This document shows positions 32,901 to 41,766 of a stretch of DNA of 64,000 nt, one piece after another. The stretch spans positions 312,466,949 through 312,530,948 of the forward strand of contig CM054060.1 in NCBI GenBank assembly GCA_028641055.1, given 5' to 3'. Position 1 is the first letter of the stretch. Each line of letters opens with the position of its first letter. The translations under genes and the position numbers were made by a program. Source of the DNA: Alopecurus myosuroides (Eukaryota; Streptophyta; Magnoliopsida; Poales; Poaceae). Below the pieces are notes generated by a model. It worked only from the letters and a program-made list of their open reading frames with translations. It was not told the DNA's origin and did no database searches.

Positions 32901-35125
32901 ACGCTGCTCAATGGATAAGCATCTCTTGTGGTGGCATCCGTGGCGGTGGTGTCTTCTACTCGCTGCTCGGTAGCGAGATTCTCTTGTGCAGCAGCCCCCG
33001 TGGTGGGCTGCTCTTGCTCTGCTTCTGGCCGCTCGTCGGCGGCGTTGTCTTGCATCTCTTGATCTTGATTCTCCTCGGCATTGCTAGCCGGAGGAGAAGG
33101 GGGTCTCTCATGGTGGACGGTAGTGTCCTGCGCCGCTGGCTCTGACGCTGCTCCTTCTGCATCGGCGGTCTGTGGATTGGCAGCAGCAGCATTGGCGGTG
33201 TGGTCCTCATCATCATCGATGTTGATCAGAGGTACTGATGATTCCTTAGCTTGGTCGGACGCGAGAGCTGCGCTCGCATCCATGGGAGGTCTGTAGAGAA
33301 GGAAGAAACCAGAAATTAGAAGGAATTTGGGGAGGATAGCACAGCGCGAGAAGGGAAACGACCGAGAAGAGGGCTTACGCGGTGGTGGACTTGAGCTCTC
33401 GTCTGGACCTCTTCACGACCACCTTCTTCTCGGCGGGCTTCTTCCTCTTGGCAGGAGGCGCTGGTGCTCCGCTACCAGTCCGTTTGCGGGTCTCAGGAGC
33501 GGCGACGGACAGAGGCTTGACGACTAGGGGCGCATCGCCCTCGTTCTCTTCTTCGTCCTCGTCGTCCTTTTCCGCGGCAACTTCATCTGAGAATCCAAGA
33601 GAAAAGAGGAAAGAATCAGAAACAGCAAACGAGGGACTGGTGCTTCTCGGAAGCAAACAGAATGAAAGTATAGTTACCGTCAAAGTCTTCATCAGACCAG
33701 GTGCGGAGAGCGTCGCGCTTGTCAGTAGTGGGGGAGCGAGAGAGGTTGGACTGCTCCGCGGCATCGAGAGAGGGCACATCGTCCTCCTCACGATCAGGAA
33801 ACCAGTTGCCCTCAAAAACCTCGCAGCTCTCGATTATCTGGCGGGTGAGAACCTGAAAAACAGAGAAGGATCACAAGCTAGCCGAGTACCAGGAAGGAAT
33901 TCTACTCGGATAGGCGTGCAGGTACAAAGCACACAAAGCCTAGGCAGTTTACTAAGCATTCTACCCGGATAGGCGTGCAAACACAAAGCATACTAAGCCT
34001 AAGCATGTTTGCTGAAAGGTCTTACTCGGAAGGGCGTGCAGGTATAAAGCACATCGAGCCTAGGAGTTGTTCTCGAGTAGGTTATCCGGCAAGGCGTGCA
34101 AGCACGAAGCACATTAAGCCTACGCAATTCGGCTAAGTACCCTACTCGGTGCAGAAGACGATCGCTACTCGCGGCAGGAGGGGGAATTATCTACTCGGAA
34201 AGTAAATGCAGAGAGCAAAGTAAGAAAGGCGTACCCGCTCAATTGGCTTGATACGGCTGTACGGGACGAACCCGTATTGCCAGTGGTCGCCAAGATTTGT
34301 CGTCAAGATGTTCCTTGCGTGCCAGGGAACATCGATGTTGTCAATCTCGATGGTGGTTGTCCTGGTGCAGTCGCGGGGACCTCCCATGTAACACATGAGG
34401 TGGCAACGCTCCTGCAAGGGCAGCACTCGGCGCTTGATCCAGCAAGCCACCGGATCGTCATTCTTGAGACCTTGCGCCTTCAACCAGCCAAGTCTATTCT
34501 CCATCTCGATGGCGTCCTCGTCATTGACGGGCTTATCCTTCCAGTACATCCCGATCGGAGCGCGATTGCTCCATACGGGCAAGTTGATTCGATCGTCCAC
34601 CCTGGCTCCTTCCGCGGCGGCAACGTTCTTGACGTAGAGGAACGTCTTCTACCACAGCTTGACGGAGTCCAGCCCCTTGATGCGGGGGTGGTTCGTCCCG
34701 GACCGCTGCACCATCATGGCGCAGCCGGTGTCGGTGGCGCGGGCGACGCCCGCGGAGTCCTTCTTCCCGGTGGATTGCTGGCGCAAGTGGAAGTACCTGA
34801 GCCACGTCTCCCACGTGGGCCGGATGCCGAGGAAGGCCTCGCAGACCACGGCGTGGTAGGCGAGGAAGACGACGGCATTGGGGGGCAGATGATGCATCTG
34901 GATGCCGAAATGATTGAGGAACTTCCGCAGGAAATCGGAGGCGGGCAATCCGAACCCGCGCTCAAAATGCGACAGGAAGACAACGCGCTCTCCTTCCCGC
35001 GGGGATGGCACGATTTCACCGTCTGGCGCCCGGCACTCCACGCCGGGAGGGACTCGCCTGGTATTGACGAGCCAGGCGCAATCTTCGGCGGTGACGGAGG
35101 AACCGGCCCAGCCAGCTTTGGCCAT
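29934..35125 (-). CDS. Eight-exon antisense gene inside the Tat-type element (one internal stop)
   Basis: Exons on the minus strand: 35125-34235, 33852-33678, 33586-33379, 33290-31958, 31774-31618, 31533-31450, 31369-30989, 30880-29934. All seven introns start GT and end CAG, phases match throughout, and the total is 4176 nt = 1392 codons, ending in TAA. A single TAG (34651-34649, codon 159) breaks exon 1. Exon 1 (residues 1-297) looks like the 'putative gypsy type transposon' domain (PF04195) known from grass Tat elements. Exon 3 has a basic nuclear-type signal (KRKKPAEKK ... KRSRR). Exon 4 begins with an acidic-flanked VPLINIDDDED, similar to a SUMO-interacting motif, then a KAEKEAAEKA repeat helix. 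Exons 5-7 are coiled coil; exon 8 is an acidic, Ala/Thr-rich tail. Function unknown; nuclear protein inferred. Confidence 0.85.
32551..32700 (-). repeat. 30-bp tandem repeat in exon 4 of the antisense gene
   Basis: Four copies in register at 32581-32610, 32611-32640, 32641-32670 and 32671-32700 (the last differs only in its final two bases), and a diverged fifth at 32551-32580. They encode repeats of KAEKEAAEKA, a charged pattern expected to form a long single helix. Confidence 0.92.
33900..34141 (-). repeat. Four ~60-bp diverged tandem repeats in intron 1 of the antisense gene
   Basis: Units start near 33901, 33960, 34020 and 34081. Each has a (C/T)TACTCGG- or ATCCGG-like head, then (A/G)GGCGTGCA, an AAAGCAC/GAAGCAC phrase and AGCCTA. 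Divergence is about a quarter of positions, so they are old relative to the exon-4 repeat. Confidence 0.8.
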
Positions 35126-35290
35126 TGTTGCGAGTAGGGAAAGTGGGAGGAATCGAAGGAGTTGGTTGGGGGATTGAGTCCGCGGCGGCGCGAGAGCTTG
35201 CGCGGCGGCGGAGAGCTCGGTGGCGGAGAAGAGCAGGAGACGAAGGAGGAATAGTGCAAGGGAAGGGGAAAAGGAAGTTACCGGCGGAGG

Positions 35291-35300
35291 TATTTATATC
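35291..35300 (-). promoter_or_regulatory. TATA box of the antisense gene
   Basis: GATATAAATA on the minus strand, in a GC-rich surround, about 166 bp upstream of the ATG at 35125. Position and context fit a Pol II core promoter driving the reverse gene independently of the LTR. Confidence 0.65.
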
Positions 35301-35816
35301 TCCTCCGCGAGTTTACCGTTACCGTCGTGGAAGTGGGATCGATTGTGGCGTGTGGTGGATCCTGTGGCCGGCTAGAAACGCACACAAGCGCCGGTTGCGC
35401 GCGTAATGGCCACAATTGATCCCACCATCGGATCGTGGCCCATAACTGCGCTTGATGGGACATGACGGCCGGTGGGCCCACTGCGTGAAAACTGGACGCG
35501 TGGCAGGTCGTGTCCTGGGCAACGAAACGACGAGGTCGTGGATGCTTGACACGTGTGCAGTTGCTGCGCGAAGGGCTGGATTGTGCTCTGTGCCGCAGAG
35601 GCTCAATCTAAGAAATTTCTCTAAGTCTTTTTACTCGGTTACAGAGTAGAAAGCAAGTGCTACTCGGAAAAGAGGAAATTCAAGGTACTTTCCAGATAGC
35701 TACTCGGAGGTTCTACTCGGCATCTTGAGGTTCAAGGGCTGAGATGCAAAGGCTGGTTTTAAGCTGGCAGAGCCTAGTGAACAAGTTCGCAAGACTCAAC
35801 CAGCTTCGGGGACTGC
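35301..35816 (+). other. Non-coding stretch up to the polypurine tract of the Tat-type element
   Basis: Upstream region of the antisense promoter, rich in TACTCGG motifs (35632, 35661, 35701, 35714). It ends in TTCGGGGACTGC, directly before the LTR TGTCGG, which serves as the plus-strand primer region in this lineage. Confidence 0.65.
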
Positions 35817-36705
35817 TGTCGGGGGGTTACCCCCGAGTAGGGTAAAGACAGGTGGTAAAGGCAGCTTACAGAAGAGAGGTTTGGTCGAGTAGCCGACTAC
35901 CTGGTACTCGCTACCCGGTCGACTGCTACTCGGTCTCACCTCAAGATGACCAGAAGGAGATACCAATCAAGTTCTATCCTTTCGAGTAGAAGGGTTGGCC
36001 CGAGTACAATTGGCGGGAACAATTGGCGGGAACCTACTCGGGCCAGAAAGTCAAAGGAGCCGTTCTGACACAGGATCCCGCGTATCCTGGGTCCGTACTT
36101 GGTAGCATTCGAACTACTGTTCATCTGGGACCGGCCTGCCTGACAGTGACAGCATGGAAGCAGGCCGTGGCAGGATAAGGGGGCCCTACTCTGTGTTTGG
36201 CACAGTGATACCAGTCTGTCCCCTAGTTTTGCCCAACGACTTTACAGAAGCAGCCAAGATTAGGAACCAAAGCTGTCAGCGGGTACTCGGAGAAAGGACG
36301 ATGTGCACACTATGTCGACACTTGTCTAGATTTGGACATATCCGGCTGGGCACCATGTATATAAGGTGCCCCGCCGCCTCCTGCGCGAGGGATCTTGCTC
36401 CACGCTCATTTTGGAGCCCTAGAAACCCTAAGTTCTTGACCTAGCTCTACTCGGAGAGGAGAGAGAGGCTACTCGGTAGAGATACCATTTGTACTGTGGC
36501 TACTCGGAGAGACATCATAATACATAGAGAAAGGCAGGAGTAGGGGTTTTACCTCCTCACGAGGGCCCTGAACCTGGGTACATCGTGTTGTTTGTGTTGT
36601 GTGGATCTTACCTCACGCGGCTATTCGTCGCGTAATCCCTCCCCGAATACCTCCAGCGTCCATCGTGCCCACATCTTTAGCCATCCTATGGCATCTGCCG
36701 TGACA
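35817..36705 (+). repeat. 3' LTR of the Tat-type element
   Basis: 889 bp, TGTCGGGGGG...CCGTGACA. A TATA box (TATATAAG, 36358-36365) lies in the third quarter. It contains about eight TACTCGG/CCGAGTA motifs. The partner LTR is missing, so the ends rest on TG/CA and on the resumption of LINE sequence soon after 36705. A possible duplicated target CCACC (36706-36710) cannot be checked on the lost side. Confidence 0.82.
36358..36365 (+). promoter_or_regulatory. TATA box in the Tat-type 3' LTR
   Basis: TATATAAG followed by GTGCCCCGCCGCC. This is the expected LTR promoter; in this position it could drive transcription into the 3' remainder of LINE A. Confidence 0.65.
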
Positions 36706-36710
36706 CCACC

Positions 36711-37186
36711 ACGACACCTGGAGAAGCAAATGCATTATGAGAATTAAGATGTTTTCTTGGCTGCTGATAAATGACATGCTAAATACCAAAGATCGACTGA
36801 AGAGGAGACACTGGAATGTAACTGAAAATGATAGTTGTGTACTATGTATTGGAGATTGCTATGAAGATAGAGATCATCTATTTTTTCAATGCAATTTTAG
36901 CAACAGAGTGTGGAATTTTCTGGGCATTGACTGGTCCCAGGGAGATGATCTGCTTTCAAAGGCTAAGTTTGCCAGAAAAAGTTTTGATAAATATTTCTTC
37001 TTGGAAGTGGCCTTCATTGCTTGCTGGAACATTTGGAAGATTAGAAATGATGCAATTTTTAGATTGGAGAGGCACAAGTTTTCTGTTTGGAGGAATAGAT
37101 TTGTTAATGCCATGTATATTCATGTACATAGGTTCTATAAGGACAAATCTTTGTCTGTAAAGAGTTGGATAGATAGTCTCCCCTAG
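36711..37186 (+). pseudogene. LINE A ORF2, C-terminal part (zf-RVT)
   Basis: Continues the LINE reverse transcriptase after the gypsy insertion. WRSKCIMRIKMFSWLLI is followed by the Cys-His zinc-binding module typical of plant L1 ends (CVLCIGDCYEDRDHLFFQCNF), then FIACWNIWKIRNDAIF and a stop at 37184-37186. The segment between this and 23475 is only the gypsy, plus a few codons that may have been lost at the junction. Confidence 0.9.
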
Positions 37187-37270
37187 GCCTTTGTCTTTTT
37201 GTAAAAGTTGAATCCTTTATAAGTTAAAGGCTGTGGGGTTTTTTGCCCTACAGTAGAAAAAGTCGAAAAA
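37187..37270 (+). other. LINE A 3' untranslated end and A-tail
   Basis: 84 bp with TTTGTAAAAG and a TGTGGGGTTTTTTGCCC phrase, ending in a short A-run that merges with the target duplication at 37271. The short tail is usual for plant L1 elements. Confidence 0.85.
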
Positions 37271-37286
37271 AACAACAGAGGAGGTA
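37271..37286. repeat. 16-bp target-site duplication of LINE A, right copy
   Basis: Identical to 16941-16956. After it the LARD-like LTR continues without loss. Confidence 0.93.
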
Positions 37287-37647
37287 TATACAAGACGACT
37301 CAAACGAGTCGAGGATACAACTGATACAATACAAAGATCCAAATAACAGCGGAAGAAACAACATAGCGTCCGACTACGGACAAGATACAAATTGGACTAA
37401 GAGTCCTGAAGATAACCGATGGCGTCCAATCCCTGCCCAGGCCAGGCCGGAGGGATTCCCAAGCTAACGTCGTCAGACTTCAAACCTGTTGACTGCAATG
37501 TGGAATATGCAGCCACGAAAAGGATTCGTGGGTCAGTACGGTTAAGTACTGGCAAGTGGATAACCCATACTCACAAGATACCAGCGTAACCAATCATCAC
37601 AAGATACAAATACTTTGGGTACAACGGAAAGGAAGGGATTATTGCAA
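37287..37647 (-). repeat. 5' LTR of LARD-like element, second piece (truncated)
   Basis: 361 bp homologous to 12584-12944. Homology ends sharply at 37647; the remaining ~3.36 kb of this LTR are absent. Confidence 0.88.
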
Positions 37648-38999
37648 CCACCTTAACATAGCTCCAAAAATAAATATTATTTTAACTTGCAACATCAACT
37701 TTCAAATTTCGGAAATAAAAAAAATAACTTATGCACTTCAATTTACATTACAATAGTTTGGTTTGTCAGCCATTAGAAAGGGTCACGTCATCGTTGATGA
37801 AGAATAACACTTTTTATGGACCCTTTGTAATCTCTTATGAACTAGACAACATCATTTTATTACCGTTCTTTTAGAATGAGGATGTGTATATCTTTTAACA
37901 TGGAATCTGGAAAGTTTGGGAAATTTTAACTTGTAGCTCATGTTGAATGATTTATTGTGCAGGATAGAGTGGTACATGTATTTGCTTCTCCAGATCCTAA
38001 TATCATACGAACATTGCGATTTGACAATGCCAAATGAACATTCTACAAGATTGTAGAAGCTTTATCCCAAAGCAAATGACATTTCACCTTGTAACTATAC
38101 TCCCTCCGTTTCCTAAAAGAAGGCGCGTAAGTTTTCTCAATTTATTTCCAAAAGAAAGGCGCATATTCGTCTCACTCCTATACTTTCCAAAACTACCCCG
38201 AACAATAAACCAGCCGGCCAAAGCTAGGGCCAATTACATTTGAGCAAAGCTAGATCGTATTGGTTCCTTATGTTGGTAGCTAGCATTATGTGATACAAAG
38301 TATTTTACATCAGAACTACCAGAATATGTTTGCTTGTACTTTTGCTCAAACATGGATAAAATAGCATCAGTCCACTCGTACAAAATTGAGAAAATGAACT
38401 CGTACCCATCTAATAAGGCATGCGGCTATTTCAAAAAAAAAAGGTGCATGCGCCCAGTCTGTTCATATTAAGTTGCAGTGATTTTAGACATCTATTTAAA
38501 CCTCGAGATTGTCTCTGAAATTTAAGTACATACACTGCTTTCTCAGTCCAAGAACACGCCTTGCATTTTCATACACATGCACACCAGCAGAGTGAAGTGA
38601 GAATCATGAGAATCTAATATCAAACTCACAGAGTAGAATTGTGTAGCTACATTAATAGAACACGGCCATGACAAAGTAAAGTGGCTACCTGCAATGATTG
38701 CGGTGGGGTGAACTATGGGGCATATCCGGAAATAGTTAGCTTGACCTGATCCTGTGAAATACTAGCTTGACCAACAAGAGGATGTAATAAAGAAAAGAAA
38801 ATTCTAGTGGCCATTATATGATTTCATCAATTGACCTGTATTTTTCTCTAGTCTATATACAGCTGACCTCAATCATCATCGTGGTCAACATGCTTCTAGT
38901 AGTAGACTGTTTATAGAAGTTGTAACTATACTCTGTAATACATCATGCATCTTTAATGTTCCAATTAGTTAGAGCCTAGCTAGTACCTCCGGCAATGCT
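37648..38999. other. Unassigned A/T-rich intergenic DNA
   Basis: Follows the truncation point of the LARD-like LTR. At 38099 there is a TACTCCCTCCGTTTCC phrase, the start of a Stowaway-type terminal repeat, but I found no matching opposite end, so at most a fragment. No credible gene. Confidence 0.5.
38099..38180 (+). repeat. Stowaway-like terminal fragment
   Basis: TA followed by CTCCCTCCGTTTCC, the grass Stowaway/Mariner end signature. Two direct AAAAGAAGGCGC/AAAAGAAAGGCGC phrases lie inside. No ACGGAGGGAG partner seen downstream. Confidence 0.4.
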
Positions 39000-39123
39000 A
39001 GGCATCTAGGTTTGTCGGACCGCGCACCCCGCTCTCGCTCCGTACACCCCCTGCGCGCGCTCGCCCGCGTCGGCTGCCACTCCGGCACCGACGGCCACCG
39101 CTAGTCCGCGCGCCTCCGCGACC

Positions 39124-41726
39124 ATGAGCCGGGTCGCCCTCTCCGACTCCGACGCGAGCGCTCCCTCCGTCTCGTCCAGGCGGCCGCCGCCGCAGGTGCT
39201 CCAATCCCTCGTCATCGTCCCGACGGGCGCGCCGCTCGGTGCCTGTGGCTGGGACGCAGGTGCGGGCCCTAGCCAGCCGCCGGTTGACGCCATGGTGCAG
39301 GAGGCCCCGTGGCAGACCAAGACCTCGCGGAGAAACCGACGCGCGCGCCCTGCCCAGCAGCCGGCGCAGCGCAACCGCCGTCGGTTCGCGCCAAGGCCAT
39401 CTGCACGCCCGCCTCTGGGCGGCGCGGGCAGCAGGGTGCCGGCGGTGCTCTACGGGTGCTGCTACAACTGTGGGATGCCCGGTGACCACAACGCCGCCGA
39501 TTGCGATTTCGAGCCGCTCTGCGTCTGCTGCGGCGAGTCTGGCCACATCTCCACCGGGTGCATCAAGCGCCCCCGAAGCTCCTCAGCTTCCGCCTCGCCT
39601 GTGCGTGCGCCACCAGCGCCGCGGGAGGCCGCGCCGCGTGCACCACGTGTGCCGGACGTGCCGTCGCCACGGTCCTCGCCGCACACTGACGGCCGCTCTT
39701 GGCGCGAGGCCCTCTGTGGGCAGGGTGGCTCCTCCAACGCTGGAGACGCATCCTTCACGGTTCCGTTCGCTCGAGCGGCTGCCCCGCTGCAGGTCTCCCT
39801 GCCGGCCGCCATCGACATCACCTCTTCGCGCCCGCTCACTGACGTATGCTACTTGCCGCCGTCGCACGAGATGCTGGCGCTTGAAGCGGACCTCATGCTA
39901 CGCGCCGTGGTAGTGACCATAGGTGGGACCAGGCCAGAGCTCTCGCTCGACGTGGTGGCGGGCATCCTGCACGACATTCTACTGCTGACGCCGCTGGATT
40001 TCTCTATCCGTGCGGTGGAACCAGCGGATTTCTTGGTCCTCTGCAGGAGGACGGAGGTTCGCGACCTGATGGTGTCAAGGAGACAAGTCACTGACCCCCT
40101 CGGCGTGCTCATGCTGGCACCGTGGTCTCACCGGGCAAATGCGGACCTCGTTGACGTTCTGCTGCGCGCCGAGATCGAGATCCGCGGCATTCCAGAGCAC
40201 GCGTGGGAGCAACGGACGGCGGAGTTCCTGTTAGAAGGCTGCGGCCTCATTGATTCAGTGGACGAGCCGACGGTGAAGCGCAACGACATGTCCTGCTTCC
40301 GCCTCTCCCTGTGGACGCACGACGTCGACGCCATCCCGGCACAGCGTTGGCTGGCAGTGCCGGAGCCGGATGCTGGGGACCGGCTGCAGATCTCCATGGC
40401 GTGCCGCAAGCCGCGTTCGACCTCCCCCAAGGTGATGTGGTGTCGCATCCGCCTCTGGGTGACTGGTATCTGTCGGGAAGGACCCGAGTCACCTCCACCG
40501 CCGCCGCCGCCGCGTTCGCGCTCTGCCTCCACCCGGATGCTGGCCCTACGGGTACGGGGCAAGGGACGCTACCTCCACCCGCAGCAAGGAGGCGCAGGCG
40601 TAGGGGTGGCCGGAAACACCGTAGGTCCGGCGAGGCTGGTGGTGGAGAGGCAGGACTGGATGGTAGCCGGTAGGCCAAGATTGCTGCCGCCGGCGACCAA
40701 AGCTCGGTGCAGCGTTGGGTGCCTGTCCGTACTACCTCCGCCGTCGCCCTGGCAACGCCGCCTGCCAGGCCAGTCCAAGATGCCAAAGTAGATGATGACG
40801 CGGGCGCAAGGAGCCAAAGCCTGCATGTCGGATGCAGTGGGCCCGTCCTTCTCCTGACTCCGCCACAGCCACTCATTGCTTCCCCATTTCAAAGTGGCCA
40901 GGGGGAGGGCGAGACCTGTCCAGTCGTCGATTCGCCGTCGTACCCTGCTGCCAGACGACAGAGCTGGGTATCTGAACTCTCTGTGGATAAGGCTGCGCGC
41001 TGCCTCTCTGGATCTGCGCGATCTGCTTCACCTGCTCCTCTGTCTGCAGACAAAGCGAGCCTGTCGGGCTTGGGCGGATCACCTTTGGATTCCGTGCAGG
41101 GCTCTGATTCGCTGGGCGATTCTCCTGCATCTCTGGCAGGTGGATCAGGCAGAACTGCTGCCTGCCCCCTTACAGGACCCGTGGACTGTGTCACTCCAAA
41201 GGCGATGCTGCTTGGTGCGGGCCCCTGTTTGGAAGGTAGCGAGCACGTGTCAGTGGCGTATGAGAGCAGCTTGGGAGGGGCCACTGGCGAAGCAACGGTG
41301 CATGGGGATGCCCTGGCCAATCCCCAAAATGCCCCGGACGCAGGCGAATTGGCCAGCTTGCTGCAACTTTTCAGGAAGCGCCTGGAAGACCCCCTGCTTG
41401 CCTTGCCGGACCCTAAGCTCGTCCTCCGTCGTCTGTTCATGGTGGAGAAGCCCTCTGTTCGTCGCAGCAGGCGCATTGCCGTGCAGGGACTGGGCTTCTC
41501 CTCCGCGGTGAAGCACGCGCAGAAGCTACTCATGACTAAGCTGGGAATCTGCCGGGCGGAGGAGAAGTTGTCGGCTGCGCAACTCGAGGAATATACTCAA
41601 ATCTTCGCGTCGCCTATGGGGCCAGAGCAAGTGAATGCTATCGCCGCGTTGTTCGGGCTCACTGCCATCGCCAACGTCGTGGGCGCTGAAGGCGCTGGTG
41701 CCCCTCCTGTAGACCTGCAGGCGTAG
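39124..41726 (+). pseudogene. LINE B ORF1: zinc-knuckle/DUF4283 RNA-binding protein, one frameshift and one stop
   Basis: Starts at ATG 39124. Two tandem zinc knuckles (CYNCGMPGDHNAADC, about 39466; CVCCGESGHISTGC, about 39520) precede a DUF4283-like region (about 39870-40380, ending in a segment with MSCFRLSLWTHD). A frameshift at about 40400-40500 moves the frame, a TAG sits at 40671-40673, and the rest is open to 41726. Near the end PSVRRSRRIAVQGLGFSSAVKHAQKLL matches the usual grass LINE ORF1 tail. Unlike LINE A, the zinc knuckles lie before the DUF4283-like domain. Confidence 0.82.
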
Positions 41727-41766
41727 TGCGCCCAGGTCGGCTGTTCCGTTGCTGTAGGTATCTCCA

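Larger units (their letters stand above)
23473..36705 (+). mobile_element. Tat-type Ty3-gypsy element, 5'-truncated, with an antisense gene
   Basis: Contains gag, protease, RT, RNase H, a second archaeal-type RNase H and integrase on the plus strand (to 29260), a reverse-strand multi-exon gene (35125-29934), a purine tract and an 889-bp 3' LTR (35817-36705). The extra RNase H between RT-RNase H and integrase, and the antisense coding region, point to the Tat lineage (relatives of Grande, Retand and RIRE2). The 5' LTR, primer site, leader and the start of gag are missing; gag begins abruptly in LINE sequence at about 23475. It disrupts LINE A ORF2 just before its zinc-binding C-terminus. Confidence 0.9.
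16957..37270 (+). mobile_element. Full-length L1-type LINE (LINE A), split by a Tat-type gypsy
   Basis: Runs from a 155-bp 5' leader (16957-17114) through ORF1 and ORF2 to a short A-tail (about 37266-37270), between perfect 16-bp target duplications. The LINE's own parts are 16957-about 23475 and about 36711-37270, some 7.1 kb. One stop in ORF1 (18141) and one in ORF2 (20954) are the only coding defects I saw apart from the insertion, so it is fairly young. Confidence 0.92.
12448..37647 (-). mobile_element. Non-coding LTR element with 3.86-kb LTRs (LARD-like), itself interrupted
   Basis: Read on the minus strand, the LTR begins TGTAACACCCGGGG and ends GGGGCGTCACA. The left (3') LTR is whole (12448-16305, 3858 bp). 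A 515-bp interior (16306-16820) carries a tRNA-Met primer site. The right (5') LTR starts at 16821, is split by LINE A after 16956, and resumes at 37287 until 37647, where it is truncated. The pieces 136 + 361 = 497 bp match exactly the first 497 bp of the left copy (12448-12944), with about eight substitutions by eye. No protein is encoded, and the proportions resemble large retrotransposon derivatives. It inserted into RT of Copia 2; the matching target duplication is lost with the truncated side. Confidence 0.85.

Noticed and set aside
29903..35406. Plus-strand frames across the antisense region (for example 34277-35137, 32480-33145)
   Set aside because: Shadows of the minus-strand exons; Leu/Ser-rich translations mirror the Lys/Glu-rich repeats and the exon-intron model explains the region better.
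37965..38038. Possible terminal exon after a TGTGCAG acceptor (reading DRVVHVFASPDPN...)
   Set aside because: Only 24 codons, with no upstream exon or homologue that I could name; chance frame likely.
38099..38180. Complete Stowaway MITE
   Set aside because: Only one terminal repeat is visible; no inverted partner or TA duplication on the other side.
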